From NCBI GenBank assembly GCA_008933995.1, contig WARS01000029.1:16057131-16121130 (forward strand): a DNA stretch of 64,000 nucleotides. The letters run 5' to 3'. Origin of the DNA: Datnioides undecimradiatus (taxonomy: Eukaryota; Chordata; Actinopteri; Lobotiformes; Datnioididae). Positions 1 to 14,093 of the stretch are shown here, piece after piece. The notes beneath the pieces were generated by a model. It ran no database searches. It saw only the letters and a list, made by a program, of their open reading frames with translations, and was not told the origin of the DNA. Position numbers and translations under genes: made by a program. Positions within the stretch are counted from its first letter, which is position 1. Each line of letters opens with the position of its first letter.

Positions 1-2944
1 AAAATGTTATAAATTAAAAGCTGTAATGTTAAATGGCAAAAGCATTTACACAATACAATATATGAGGCCCTGTGTGTGAAGCCTTGTTAATGAGGCGAGT
101 GTACATGCAATGTATAGATGTGAAAATATGACTGACACACATGTTTGCACAAAGAGAAAAGTTGCTATGGTCCAACACAATAACAGTGGTGTTATATTAG
201 AACACTGACAGGTAACACATACCAGAGAGGTAAAGAAATGAAATGTGGGAGAAAAGGTAGAACAAAGGAGACAGGAAGTGAAAGGTGAGGAAATGTTAAC
301 ATGGGAACAGAAGTAGAAAGGGGGGAGAAGTAAAAAGAGAAGGAGAACATGGAGGGAAGGGACCTACTTACAGCTCAGGGCTGGGAGGAAAATTACTATG
401 GCCCCACTGTCCAGGAGCCCCTTCATGCCCTCCTGTGCAGTTGCTTTCATTCATGATGTTTATCAGTGAAGCACTGAATGTGCATGTTATCACACCGAGA
501 ATCGCCTGCAGTATATTTGGAAAGCAGTTCATTAGTTTCCAGAGATGATTTAAGGCATTTGGAGCTTGCTGTTATAAGACAAATCTGTGACTAACACTCA
601 TTATTTTATAAATGATGCCCTCCTTTGTTCAATCCAGCTATGAGTAGAGCAATGAAAACATCCACAGCTGCATCATTACGTGGAAAAAAACAAGATATCG
701 CGTTAAAACATACATACAGTACAGTTAATTTTCAATTGCATAAATTGCATTTCTGGAGGAATTTAGCCATGGATTTATTATTTCCTGCTTATAAACCCCT
801 CAGTCATATTCAGAGACGTCCCCAGGAGCTTTAATCTAATCTCTGGCCAGATTCAATATAGAGAGACATTAGATGAGATCAGAGTGACACTTTGTTATTT
901 TTCTCATGAGAGTTTCTAGGTTACTGGAGGAAAAGGAAAGGTCTTTCAATGCTATTGCCTGCAAAAAAACCCCCCAAAAAACAACTATGTAAAGTTTTCC
1001 TATGCTGGTCTAGACTCAAAACAGCAGCTCACAGTACTTGTAGTGGTAAATTAAGTGAATGCAGCGTCAAGCTTTAGTGATTAAATTGAATTTAGTACTG
1101 AACTGCAAAATGTTCATGCTTAAATTCTTGAAAAGTAAAAGATGAGGTGGATAAGTGCATTATTGAATCAAATCGTTCTCTATTTGAAACAATTTATTGA
1201 GTTGAATTGCTTTATATTGCTGCCTTCTATAATTGAATTGTATGTGCTAGGCTATGTATAAGCAGTACATTATGTTACGTTTTCAGTGACTATTGTCAGA
1301 AGTACACATAATGTAATGGAAGCATTACTTACTTGTCTAAGTGTGTAGGATTTCTAATTACATAACAAAGTATCAGTAAACAATCCCTAATTATCCTGAC
1401 CTGATGCTAATTGTGCCAGTAGTGGTAAATAATAGATCAAACGTTGTTCCAGGACAGTTCAAGTGACCCAGATAAAGATTTTCTTAATTTATTCATTCAA
1501 CACATCTTTCTTTTTTTAGTCTCTGTTAGTGTTAAAGACAGCCCAAATGCACCTGAAAAACCTGGGACATTTAATTAAACTGTTTCTGAGAATAAATTGA
1601 ATTTCTAAGACTGTGGTGCAGCATGTCGGCCTCAGAAATGAGGACACAAACAAGGCAACAAAGATATTCTTGTTTCCCCGGCCTGTTTCACAGACTTTTT
1701 GATTGTTCCACATCTTGTGATTTGCAACTTGTGATCACTTGTGCAATCTGTGGATAAAAGCACTAAATGGATTATGGACAGTCACAGAAAGAGAGGTAGA
1801 GAGATAGAGAGAGAGAGGTGTTATGGGTTTATAACCTCAAAACATTCATATTATTTTTTCATTTTAACTTTTCACAGGTACACGCAGGAAAAAAAGGAGA
1901 GAATATTTCTTTGTCTTTTTTTCTTTTCAGTATGATTGGTATTCAGTGTAACGCTTTTTATTGAAACACGATTTTTTTGATAAATGAATGAATTATAAAT
2001 GGGATGTTGGGTAACACTCAGTTCCTTTCATGTTACTGGACACTCATCACAGATAAAAGGGATGATGAAATGCCTCATTTCTTGCTGGGTTATTAGATAG
2101 ATAATAGTCTTATATCACTGAACACAAAGTTCTGCGGGGAAACATACACCAACACATGAGCGCAAACACACACGTAACTGCTAATCTACGGCCATAGGGA
2201 CCAGTTGTTCTCATACGGCATGATGTGGGTGTGGTTACAGGAAAAAGTGGGTCTTTTTCAGTGTGTTTGAACAAAAGCTGCTGAAATAAGGTGATGTTAT
2301 GATTACTCATCTGCTCTAACTGGATGTGCATGAGCAGAGCCAATCAGAGGAAAATTGTAAAATTACACCTGGAGCTAATCAAATTACTGATGGCTGTAAT
2401 AAAGTTAATTAATCTCTTTAAATAAGCACATCGACAGAGCTCTGTGACTTTAAAACTGCAGTAAAAATATTATTTATATTCTGCAGGGAATTTGCTGTGC
2501 CCTGGATTCAGAACTGGTGGCAGTCAACTATGTAGTATATTCATCATCATTATCTTATCAACATTATGTGAGACGAGCAAAAACACACTCATGTTCGAAA
2601 CGGGCAGGTACGGTGCAGGATGTAAACAGAGAGCAGGGGAAGTCTGCTCTAACCTGCAACATAATGAGTGTAAGTATGTATTTCCCTCTTCATCTGACAT
2701 ACAGTGCAAGGCTGTGATCTTTCGCATCCTGTTGATTGTACAGCACAGAGCAGTGATAAATGGAGGAGTGAATAGGAAGGCGACAGCACATGATAATGGA
2801 GAGGCAGTGATTTATACATATTGTCCACATATGGACATGCACAACCAGTGAACTACACACTGAACAAAAATGCAAAAATGGGTGTAAACATAGGCCTTGA
2901 CATATGTTTGAACTCTATAATATGCCTATAGAGCTCAGCTATTC

Positions 2945-3000
2945 TGAACCATTTTTAATTGTGACCCCATAAAATGAAGCAATATATACATTTGACCTCC
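2945..3000 (+). repeat. short repeat fragment shared with 36.67 kb
   Basis: GAACCATTTTTAATTGTGACC followed by CATAAAATGAAGCAATATA has a close relative at 36673-36725 in the same orientation. This suggests two remnants of one interspersed family. Confidence 0.45.
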
Positions 3001-3161
3001 AGAGTCAGATTGTTTTTAATATAACCTGACTCTTTCAGAATAGTAGAAGAATAGCAGAAATAGTCTGACATGTTTTCAACATTATTTGCTTTCTATCTGG
3101 GAGATTCTCACATATCTACAGTGAGTGTATAGCTTAACCTAGCTCAGCTACAGAGCAAGAG

Positions 3162-3274
3162 CTAGAAACAGGAAAACAGCTTGTCTGGCTAACTAGGTTC
3201 AAAACAAAAATTCACTCATAAAACACATTTGTTACCTTTATAGAGAGCCAGACTAGCTGTTTTCCTGTTTCCAG
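3162..3274. repeat. foldback (inverted-repeat) segment of a teleost interspersed element
   Basis: The arms at 3162-3190 and 3246-3274 are reverse complements at 27 of 29 positions (GAAACAGGAAAACAGC against GCTGTTTTCCTGTTTC), separated by 55 nt. Sequence following the right arm (to about 3440, with TATCAATATTCTCATCTAA) resembles a common fish foldback/MITE-like family known to me. The full element borders are unclear. Confidence 0.7.
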
Positions 3275-3490
3275 TCTTCATGCTAAACTAATCTAAATGA
3301 CTGACTGCTTCACATTATGATCATACGGAAGGGAGGGAGGTATCAATATTCTCATCTAATCGTCCACCAGAAAGCTAATCAGCAAATCAGATCTCCTGAA
3401 AACACTATTGAAACTTTTCATTTAAAAACCCAAGTCCAGAGCAAACAGATCTTTGTGAAAATGTCATGGTTTCAAACTCAAAAGAACACG

Positions 3491-3491
<1 letters not shown>

Positions 3492-3547
<56 letters not shown>
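3492..3547. repeat. (AC)28 microsatellite
   Basis: This is a pure 56-bp dinucleotide run. It creates valine/cysteine- or histidine/threonine-rich false open frames on both strands. Confidence 0.97.
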
Positions 3548-3549
<2 letters not shown>

Positions 3550-5114
3550 TGTCTACAATCTGCACTTTGATCGTCACATCCAGACTCAAAGAGTTACTGT
3601 ATCTCTGCTCAGAGACATTAGAATGTCTGGCTGTGCAAAGAATAAAGACATTAAATCTAAAGTGCTTAACAACTATATAATGTCTCTGCATCAAAGCCCA
3701 CGCTGTTATGTACAGATTAGACATAGAATGTGAAGCATGCTGCACTACATCCATTTATGAGATCGTTTTGTACAAAGCAACAAACTACTGTGACACATAC
3801 ATCTTGTTCTTATATATTAAAACATGAAGTGAACCAAGGTCTCACAGTAGATCAGTCCTTAAACAAATGGTGAACTAGAAACGATTGTCAGGCGCTCAGG
3901 TGAGCGATAAAGCCAAGCTGACCAGGTCGGACACAGAGAGTGCCGTGTGTCACTCCTGTCTGTCTCACTTTCATCCTTGCTCTGGTCGGTGCACTGTGGT
4001 AAAACAAGGCACAAGATAAGACGTATCACAACGAATCATCTATAATGGCTCAGAGGAGGCTCGGTTTTCAATTAATCTAACCCGCGTTGTGTTACAGCAT
4101 CAGTCGCACAGCTAATCACCAGCACTGGGCCTGACACACTGACACAAATTTGTAGCCAGAGCATATGCACCCATCTATAAACCTCTGACCACATGCACAC
4201 ACACCAGTGTACGTGATGTGAGACTGCTTTTGGTTTTGTTACAAGGTGAGTTTGCATGTGCAGGTGAACAAGGTTTGCAGTACTTTCAAGCTCAGCATGC
4301 AGATTTTAGAACCTGATTTACAGCACTCTAGTGCACACAAAACAAGGTAGAATCATGCTTAACACAAAGCCACAAAACTAACACACACAAAAGACACAAA
4401 ATTGAATGCAATGAAAGTGCAGACATGCACCCAGGGTAAAAAACAAGCGACCAGGACCTGTATGTGTGGATAAACATGTCAATATATATGTCTTAACACA
4501 AAGAGGAAGCAACACAGCATGAACACCGAGGATTCGCTCAAAGTCTGGTCATGATGCATCAATTTACAGCATTTTAACATCTTGGCAAAGTGCATCTGCA
4601 ATATACTCACCTCTGAACCAGGTTTCCATGGAGACACCTGGTTGCCTCACCAACCCCCTCAGTGGGACAATGTAAGAGGTAATCTCGCCATCACATAAAG
4701 CTGGTAAACACCTTTGTGTGGAGGAGCAAAGAAAAAATGAGGACAGTTTACCGGAAAATTGGGAAAGAGATTGAGGCAAAAATGAAGGCTGCATTGAAGA
4801 GGGTACGGAGGGACAAAAGACCTCGCTGATAAAACAGCATTCTGCTCTACTGCCCCAATAAACTCTGACATCTACAAATTGACTGCCATTTATGTTTTCT
4901 GCAGCTGTGTCACACATGCAGTTCATATAAAAGAGAAAACTCTGAATTGACACATTAGAAAACAGTGGCCTACATTACAGAAAGTTCAGTTAACACTGCA
5001 AATGAATGAAGAATTATAGTAGTTAACAACATTTTCATTAGATCTGATGAAAGGCACAGTACCATCTGCATTTTCTTATAATCTCAGTGACTACAAAAGA
5101 ACCTAATGTGATTA

Positions 5115-5890
5115 ATGTTATGAGCACAGATGTTCCTGTACACTATGTCGGCCACTTGACTATATCTTTCTGGGCTTCCTCAGCTAGCTGCTGCTAAGAG
5201 CTGGACCGTCTTAGGAGTCTTTGGACATACGTCATCTTGGGTCTTGTCTGGTTTGGTAGATCCCTGCCTTAACCAGGCGCCTGTTCTTGTGCTGTGCTGG
5301 TACATATCATAAAGGGGCTTAGTCTTCCATGTGGTACTCACTTAGCAGTTAATCTTTGGGGAAGGAGGGTGCTTTCTGTCTGATGTACAGGTGGATGTTT
5401 CATCTGATGCTCACTTCAGTCCCACATTTTTCATCTTATCGTACAGTCTCAGGTTGCTGGACGTTTGCTGGAAACCTCCATGCATGTTGATATCACCTTA
5501 TTGCCTCCTTCAGCCATCTTATTGTTCCAGGTGGGTATCTGATGATTGATACAGCATACTATGTGTTGATGGCTTGGATCTTATTCATCCCATTGAGACT
5601 GCCTTACTCTTTGAAGGCTTTTGGCTGTGTCTGACCTCTTTGCTGTCTGCTTGTGGTTTCCATTTGCCTGTGGAATACCCATGTACTTGTAATTGTCCCA
5701 TTTGTCATTTATCTGATAATCCAGTGCCTTTGGGCCTCACCACTGTTCCTCTTTTTCGCCACCCTGTGACCCTCAAACTGAGAGAGTGGCTGATGCAGAG
5801 TCCAGGAAGAACATCTTGGGGATCTTTGTCCAGAAGAGTGCAGTCCTAGGCACAGCTCAGATACTCCAAGCCTACAGAAGAGACACACAT
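5115..5890. mobile_element. degenerate LINE remnant with inverted 5' part (R2-like type)
   Basis: Read on the minus strand, 5745 down to about 5115 encodes broken pieces of a fish non-LTR retrotransposon polyprotein. In order these are YKYMGIPQANGNHKQTAKRS, NKIQAINTYA, IIRYPPGTIRWLKEA, MHGGFxxTSSNLRLY, TWKTKPLYDMY and QVADIVYRNICA. Read on the plus strand, about 5735-5885 encodes the C-terminal end of the same protein (VTLKLREWL, then VQKSAVLGTAQIL). The frame is interrupted by stops and frameshifts. The family carries an RT and a C-terminal CCHC/restriction-like endonuclease region (family knowledge); most of the endonuclease part is missing here. Confidence 0.75.
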
Positions 5891-7779
5891 CACCTTCCAG
5901 GAGAAGGAAATAGTTTTAAAAAAGTCTTTTTTGAAACAACCCCCTTTTAAGACCCTGAAAACTGCAGCGTATTAATGATATAATATCAGACTCTGGCATA
6001 ATTGGCCAATTTCGCACTACGCAGTATTGACTGTCAAACTTAAGTCTTCTGGGAACATGTTACTGCCACAAACACTTTGATATGCAAAACCCTCTGTTCT
6101 GTCAAATCTATCTGGGCAAAACTGCAAAGTGTCAGAAAATGATCAGACTACTGCAAATCGTACCAGATAGTTGAAACTGAAATCACAATTGTCATTATAA
6201 TCATTGTAAAAATATCTCCCGGTGTTCAATTTATTCTTTTTTAATCTACGTCAGACATATAAAACTCAAAGAGACTTGCATACATGCATGCATATGTATA
6301 TATACACATATAAAAGAAAATAAGCATTAGAGAAAAGGAGAGGCAACAGAATATGCATAAAAGATGAATAGATAAACAAATGTATAAACTAAAAGGGGGC
6401 AATCTACTGAGTCAACGCTTTATACTTCACAACAAATATAATAGGTGTGCTGTATTTAATAACATCGATAGTATTTGTATTTTTATTGTAATTCCCCATA
6501 TGTGAAGAGCATGTTTGTTTTAACCCATAGTCAAAGGAGCCAAGATTAAAGGAGGGATTTTGTCACTTTAAGGACAGTGACAAATTATTTGACAAGTTGT
6601 TTGGAGGATAAGTGCAAACATAAACTACAGGCGCAGAGGACGCTGTACTCTGTTAAATTATTAACTTCAGATTTCTGAGTGTGAACCAAAAACATCGCTG
6701 CGCTCTAATTGTGGGGCACAATAGTCTTAACAGGAGTTGGGAAATTGAAAGCCAGCTCTATCATATGGCAAATTGTTATTCTAGTTTTTATGAACTATTT
6801 TCTCATTTTACTAAAAAACTTATATTGGAGATTTCAATGTTATGAACTTGAACAAACATATAAATTCAGGCAAAATATTAAAAGAGTAAACAAGTTGATA
6901 GATTTGGCCATTATCTCATAATTAAAAGGAACCAGGCTGTTCTGCACTTATCCATATTATATTATATGAATACTTAAAGCTAAAACCTAGAGGTGAATAA
7001 CAAAATCTCTCAGACTCTGTCAGGTAAAGCATATGTGCTTTATTTTATTCACTAAATGTGCAGACAATGATCTAACTATTTAACAAAGATGACATGATGC
7101 TGATATAGATTTGGTCAAACTGGACAGGAACAAAACTACATCCTCTCCACTCATAGGACAAACTTATTCTTCAGGCTTCGTAGTTTAAATTGAGAAATAT
7201 CCGGATGAGATCTGAAAAGCTACAGCAACTGATTCTTTGGCTGGAATGAGTAACGGCAGTGAAAGGCAGCAGCTGAAACATCCTGCCTTTAGCACCATGT
7301 TTGCCATCAAAAGCTTTGGATGCACCTACTGATGTTGATGAAATGGGTGTTTCATTTGCAGAAATATTAAAAACTCTTCTGATATCACTGATAGCTTGAT
7401 GACTTTTCTGACAAAATCTGGAAACAATTTATCATAGAATCACTGTATGATGACATTTATGACATTTCTTACCCTTATAGCTACAGTAACACAGAGAAAA
7501 CGACTATGACACACTTGAAATCTGCCTTTCCTGTACTGTATCAGATTTAAACAGTGATAGAGTGGTCTCAGCATTATAGATAAATTAGTGCAGATAAATA
7601 AATGAATAGTTGCTGATGTTTTAGTTTTTGGTGTCACTGAACATATAATTTTTCCTGAGGCACATAACACACAGAATGCGCAAAGAAATTTGCATTGCAA
7701 GCTGTTCATCCTCTCCAGAATGCCAGAATTAGACATCAAATATGCAGAAACAAGAGTCTGCTGCCATGCTAGCAACTCA

Positions 7780-7960
7780 GTGATGCTGTAACATCAGTTT
7801 GCTAATGTGCTCTCAGTACTAACGCTAACATGCTGATCTTTAGCAGGTATACCATCTCAGATTAGCATGCAAATGTACTAGCATTTGCTAATTAGCAGAA
7901 AACACAAGTACAGCTGCGGTTGATGGGAACACCATTATTTTGCAGGTATTCAATAACAGA
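7780..7960 (+). repeat. ATGCTAACATG-type interspersed repeat, fragment 1
   Basis: The stretch CTAACATGCTGATCTTTAGC, then GCTAATTAGCA and TTTTGCAGGTATT, matches a very common fish interspersed repeat from memory. It also shares blocks in the same order with the copy at 22.2 kb. Confidence 0.55.
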
Positions 7961-8324
7961 TCGAAGTTTTGGGTAAGTTAAAAATTTGAAACTGAAGGAA
8001 CCGAAGTGTTTGAATTAAACAGGGGATGATGCAATCACAGCATGTTGTTTGTGCTAGTGGAGGTGTGACGTGTGTGAACATGGATGTGGGAAGGTGCCTG
8101 AGGCAATACACACCATTATGGATAAAAAAAAAGGCTACTTACAGCTCACGCTCTCTTTATCCCTGTAGGGATAAAACACATTTTTTCATGAACGTCTTTG
8201 CTGCAATGTAGAGAACTGCAGATACAGGAAACACAAATAATCCCAACCTCAGTGGTGTTTGTGTTCATGAAGATGTTTGTTATGTAGTGCCTGCAATGTT
8301 TGCACAGGGTGCAGCTGTACACCG

Positions 8325-8400
8325 TGCTGACTTGCCAATTAGGCCTTTACATTTATTTATGCACCCTGCTGATTTTCCAATTACACCTACACAGCCACAC
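8325..8400 (+). repeat. diverged 42-bp tandem duplication
   Basis: GTGCTGACTTGCCAATTAGG and CTGCTGATTTTCCAATTACA lie about 42 bp apart and read as a two-copy duplication. Confidence 0.4.
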
Positions 8401-10904
8401 ATGCTGCTGTGTGTAATTATGCCTACGTGCTCTCTGCGACTCACAGATGTGCATATCATGTACAACCGCAGAGGTTATTGCTCATAATGTACAGCTATCA
8501 AAACTCCAGTTGGAAATCAGTCAAAATAAAGGCAGAAAGACATGTCTGAATTATAAAATGATGGGAAGACTATGCAAAGCACTTCTGAGAGCTTCTCTGC
8601 AGAGCTTCCAGTTTTCCGAATAAGCTGTGTTTTTCTGTATTAATACACATCAAGGTCTAATGAAGTGAATTAAATACGTGGTCAGATGAGGGTAACCAGA
8701 GAGCCAATCGTACTGCAGTGAACTGACTATACCTCCGAATGTAAGGTTGTTGCACAGAAAATAAACAACACTGGCAGAGTTGGCACTGATCAACACAAAG
8801 AAATAAGAAGAGAAAAAGTCTCAAGACTTGAATATCACTTCTATTTCCGGAGACGTTGTGTGACGGTGCTTTAGCTGGAGGAACTACATCTAGTTTTCCA
8901 GCACTCAGTTCTCTACCAGCTGTTTGACAGTTGTCCTCACTGTGACCCTGATGTGAACAAGCCAGCAAGGATAAGAATCACAAATTACATCAGGCAAACT
9001 TGTCCTCATATGCAAAGTTGACCCCATGTACAGATAACACACGCCAACAGCTAATCTGTAACATGTCTTTCACGTGTCTGCAAAACTCAAAAGCCCTGAC
9101 TGGTATAAAAGCTTCATCTATTAAGCTCAGCATCTCTAAATAGCTGCCTTTCCTCCAGTCCTAAGAGAGACAGTCACTCGTCTTTAATCTAAGAATTGAG
9201 TCATTAACTACACACCTTCTGCTTTGTGCATCTCACTATACAATATGTCCACCTGGGGGCTCTCTGCTCCCACTCCAACTGGCAAATTAGATTTTATGGA
9301 CCTGTCTGTCAACACAAATTTCCCTTCATGTCTCCTCTTCTCATACTTTTTATCCCTCGTGGTTCTTATTTCATTATCTCCCTTTTATTGCTGTACTTTC
9401 CTTCGTCCTGCTCCCCTCCCATATTTCTCACTCACTTATTACATTTACTGTAAAATATTTAAAACATTCCAGTACTGAATTTGTGATAATCTGGAAAAAT
9501 ACGCAATGCGCTTTAAATTGGCTTGATTTGATTTGTCACTGTGCCAGTTGGAAATGAAAGCTGGGTGAGACAAAAGGACAAAAAGGGAATAATTACATTT
9601 ACTTTTATGGATTTGAGAGGTTTCAGCCCAACAGCTTTTATTCTCAGCAGCTTACACCCCCCCCTGCTGGTCAAAATTTCAGTTATCGCGCACCCTCAGT
9701 ATCTTTTTCTCAGCTTTGAGGCAAAACAAGATTGACTCACACGCAACAGACTTCTCTGAACACAAAATATGTTACAGCTGTTGGCTCATTAGATCCAACA
9801 AGTCTATGTATAGACTGCACAGTGAAGATGTTCAATCAAAGTGAACATCTGAAAACATTCATCTCGTACACAAATAAGAGATTAGGTGAAATATTTTCCA
9901 ATTTATGGACAATGTGTCCTATTATAGATATAGACATAAACAATACCATAAAAAAGAGATTAAATATCTCTATAGTCTACTGCTGGATGCACTGTTTTCA
10001 TTTCTACAACATCAACTGTATTGACATATTTGAACTGTGTGTGTATTGTAGGAAGATGTCTGTGAGCCATGTTCACATATTAATGCTGCTGTTCATTTTC
10101 ACACTCACCAATTAAGCTCTGACTGTTTGCTGTATTGATGTAATATACAAGGCTGAGAGTCATCAGCATCATGACCTTTCCAGTGCTCTTTCCACCACAC
10201 TCTGTCAAGGCTTTTGCATGACACATTACTGTTAGGTGGACCTGCTGTGAGTGTCGTTTCCTGAAAGCATTTTGATTTCACCTCTGTAATGGCCAGATTA
10301 GTCATTTACAAGTCAAACAGTGACACGTTGTCTACGAAATATCATTCTGACTATTAATGGTAGGTATAAGTTGTAATTTAATGTTTGCAATGACTGTCAA
10401 AGCTGTAAAGAGATCTTTCTTTCCTAATTATTAAACCAGTATATACCGTGGTAATTAGTCAACAATTCAGGATTCATGGGGGGAACTAAAAACACAATTA
10501 ACAATTTAAAGTGTCTTATTGAATATAAATTCTGATTGTGGTGTCTGTGAGTCAGCAGGCCGAACACTTTGGTGCAGACTGATGTTAACATTAAGTTGGC
10601 ATATGTGGTTTTAGACAAATGTCTTACAATCACTTTGATGATCACTAACCTTTAATCTAGTGCCACTCTCTGTAAAAAAAAAAACAAAAAAGTAGCTGCA
10701 AAACTAATGACAGTCCCATGAGCCCTTGCTGTACTTGGTGTTCTGTGCTTTTTAGCCAATGTTAGCATGCACACAAGATAAGCTAAGGTAGCTAAGATGG
10801 CAAAAATTACCTGTTAGAGTGGGGATTCCTGCCACAACTTCATTTACTAATAATTATGTTTTTATTTACCTATAATCACCTGAAAATAAGAATTCTTGTG
10901 TTTT

Positions 10905-11040
10905 TGTTACCTTAGAAGGAGTCCTTTATATCCACATGGGAGGCCATGTTGAGCCACCATGATTCTACAGGAGCCCAGAATGGACAAACAGCACAGATAC
11001 TCTACAGAGAACTTTTTATGCGTTTGCTAGGCACTGTATG
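10905..11040 (+). repeat. probable interspersed repeat fragment
   Basis: GCCACCATGATTCTACAGGA followed by GCCCAGAATGGACAAAC is a motif I associate with a frequent fish repeat. The borders are unclear. Confidence 0.4.
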
Positions 11041-12766
11041 TTCCTCACCACACTTTAAAAGGCAGGATGAGTGGATGGGGTATTCGCTGGTTGCAATTAG
11101 GGCCAAATTTAAGTGCTTTGTTAGTGGTTTTCACATTAATGTCTGGGTCAATAAAACCCTTAATCTGCAAAATGTGAGTGTGCTGACATGCTCAGTCTTT
11201 TACTTGCCACGATGTCAGTATACTGATAACATAACCAGGTCTGTGGGGCAAATGGTGAGCTACAAAAAATATGGGTAAAGTATACCTACTGTAACTGTAA
11301 AAAGTAGGTATTTGGAGTCCAAATATTGAGATGGTGAGATGGATGACAGCTGGCATTACGTGGACCTCAGCTGTAGAGTAGGCAGTCAAATCAAGGAGAG
11401 TACCTGCTGGCACTGTTTCAGCCTCTTCATTAATCAGATTCATCATAATGAGTGTGCAAAGGGGCGGGAGGGCTGCGGGAGGGAAGGACAGGGAGAAAGG
11501 TAGAGGAAGACAGAGATAAATAGAGAGCAGAGGAGAGTCATGGGGACTGGGGGATGGAGAGACGAGGGACTGCATGGTGTCACGTACTCTCCCTGGTACT
11601 TTTTCACAGATCAGACGGGATATGGGCCTGGTGTAAACAAGCTGTAAATTATCTCAAAGCTGGCACACGCAGTCACCTTAAATCTGCAGAGGAGAGAAAT
11701 ACCGCCAACGCTGCTCTGGTGGAATTGAACACAGGGTGGGACGCAGTCACCATCCACCCCCCTCCAACTCCCCCTTCCTCCTCCATTCCTATCACTCGAG
11801 TACTGCAGTACTTGGAGGGTTTCAGTCCCATAAAACATCAGCGAATGAGAGCCCCTGACAGGCCCTCACGGTCCTCCACCACTCAACAGATGTGAAATGG
11901 TCTGATAGGTTCCCCAGGGAGATGAAGAACTGGATGGGTGGGAGGGGGATAGGAGTACAGTGAGGAGGGTTGGGGGGGGGGAAATTATGAGGAAGGGTGA
12001 TGTAAATGTCTGTCTCCATCAGGCAATACGAGCTGACAGGTAAATGACAATTCCCCTCAGTGATTTACACATTTTTGTGATTGTTGTATGATTTTACTAA
12101 ATATGTAGAGGTCTTGCTTCAGGCTTATGGCATTTATTGCAACAGTCATAATGTGTCTTATGGAGCAATAGCTCCCTCTCATGAAGACTGATGGTACTAC
12201 ATACTGTTCGTTCTCAATGTGCACGCTTTAGTTACTGTAAAATGCCAGTAAGCACGCTGTATATAATTAATGAACACCATGTATCTCACTCTCATCATCA
12301 GTCTTGTCTTTATTTTCCTGCTAATTGATTTTTCATTAATTGAATTAGTTTTAAATTGTAATTGTAATTGTAGTTTTTAGTTAAAGACAATGGACAATTT
12401 TCTCTCAATTTTTCAAGATGGCTCCATTGATGTAATACACTTTTTCCATTAACCAGAAGAAATTAAATTAAGAAATTAAGAATGTAGATTCTTGACTCTA
12501 AACAACAAAATGATTGCTTAATGCAATAACTCTGCACTGGATTTTGTTGTATCAGCTTCTCCAGTGTGCCTGAACTATTGATTGATTATAAAAATCAGCC
12601 AGCTGTGACTAACTTGAAAGTGTATGTTTTGTTTTACTACTATGACTTTTAAATACACACAATTTTGTTTTGCGTCTGACTTTGTGGAAAAGTCTGAAAC
12701 TCGCTCTGCATCTCGCTAAAAGGTGACGTGTTTCCTCATGTTTGAAATAACCAAAAAAATGGTGTC

Positions 12767-12768
<2 letters not shown>

Positions 12769-12830
<62 letters not shown>
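12769..12830. repeat. (AC)31 microsatellite
   Basis: This is a pure 62-bp dinucleotide run. Confidence 0.97.
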
Positions 12831-12832
<2 letters not shown>

Positions 12833-14067
12833 GCTAGACAGGTGTGCAGAAACATCCTGGACTTAATTTTCAGATTAACTGTGCTGTGCACCAGAACAGT
12901 GTAGAACAATTAAAGTCTGTGATGACTGCAGCAAAAGTACATTTATGCAATTTCAGTAGAGGAATGTAAAAGTACATTTACATGGCCCAATAGTACAATT
13001 TTGTTTTGTTACTCGAGTATTCCCATGAAATAATACTTTGTGTACTTATATACCACTATGTTTCTGTGGAAAATGAAATCTGCAACATTGATCTGATACT
13101 TGTTGTGTAGTTTTTTTTAAGTTTACAAGCAAAACATATATAAACTTGTAAAATATGACACATTATTCCAGATTAATGTCACCATGCATTTATGAAGACA
13201 GGTGTTTTCATCTGATTGTACATGCTGGGTAAAGTTATGCTGGAATTCATTTGCAGACAACAAACTGCATATATAATAAGAATGATTAAGTTTCAACTTC
13301 AAGAATAGATATTTGTGCCAGCCCACACAGGCCTGTAAAAAGATTTCATGATGCCAAATAAATAAGATTGTATCATGTATATGTATATGCAGGATCTTTA
13401 TATAGCCAAACAGTTTATAGACAGTTAGGCTGCTGCTTCAAACAGCTACATGAAAATGGTACTTACATTTTATTAATAATATAAATAAAAAAATATTGGA
13501 TGTAATATGTGGAACAGATTCAGGAGTACACAGTCTTTTAAAAAAATTGCAACACAAGTTTATAGCTTGTGTGAACAGAATCCACAGTTTGAGTGCACAT
13601 GATTGTTTGTGCCCAAAGTCCCGAGAAATATCAGCTTTTGGGATTTCAGGGGCTTAACCCTCTGCAGTCCCAGGGCCAGGGCCCTCTCTATAATGAATAC
13701 TTTTGCTTTTAACAATTTAAGCACACTTTGCTGAAGTAGCATTTTTACCAGTGCACTTTCAAATTGTGCTGTTACTACTTTAACATAATTAAACAATCCG
13801 ATTATTTGGGAAACACTAGATCTAATTTCAAGTGATCTAACACTAATGATCTAATTTCATGTTGCGGCTAGAAAACCGACTTTTTTAAAGTTACTATTAG
13901 ATGAGATCAGCTGAGGAAGTTAAACACACCAGTATTCAATAATGACACCCTAAATGTCAATGTCTGAGTGGTTTATTAGAATAAGAAAGTTGACATAGAG
14001 CAAAGTCTCCATGCGGAGTGACAGGCAGAGCTCAGGACAATGTGGAGAATGGCGAACAACTGCTGGA

Positions 14068-14093
14068 GTGTGTGTGTGTGTGTGTGTGTGTGT
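14068..14093. repeat. (GT)13 microsatellite
   Basis: This is a 26-bp run in the probable 3' UTR or downstream region. Confidence 0.95.

Larger units (their letters stand above)
1..13971. other. gene-free AT-rich stretch downstream of sema6b
   Basis: I see no exon with recognisable homology on either strand; open frames here are short and lack family motifs. The recognisable content is repeats: a foldback element near 3.2 kb, a LINE remnant at 5.1-5.9 kb, two fragments of teleost interspersed families near 7.8 and 10.9 kb, and two long CA microsatellites. Confidence 0.6.

Noticed and set aside
3317-3754. Open frames on both strands across the (AC)28 repeat
   Set aside because: Their length comes from the dinucleotide run (His-Thr or Val-Cys repeats). 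There is no homology. The same applies at 12609-12830, 16020-16274, 23955-24281 and 59092-59304.
5574-5849. Plus-strand open frame of 91 codons
   Set aside because: Only its end is related to a protein, the C-terminal part of the LINE, and even that is frameshifted. The rest is antisense to the inverted LINE part.
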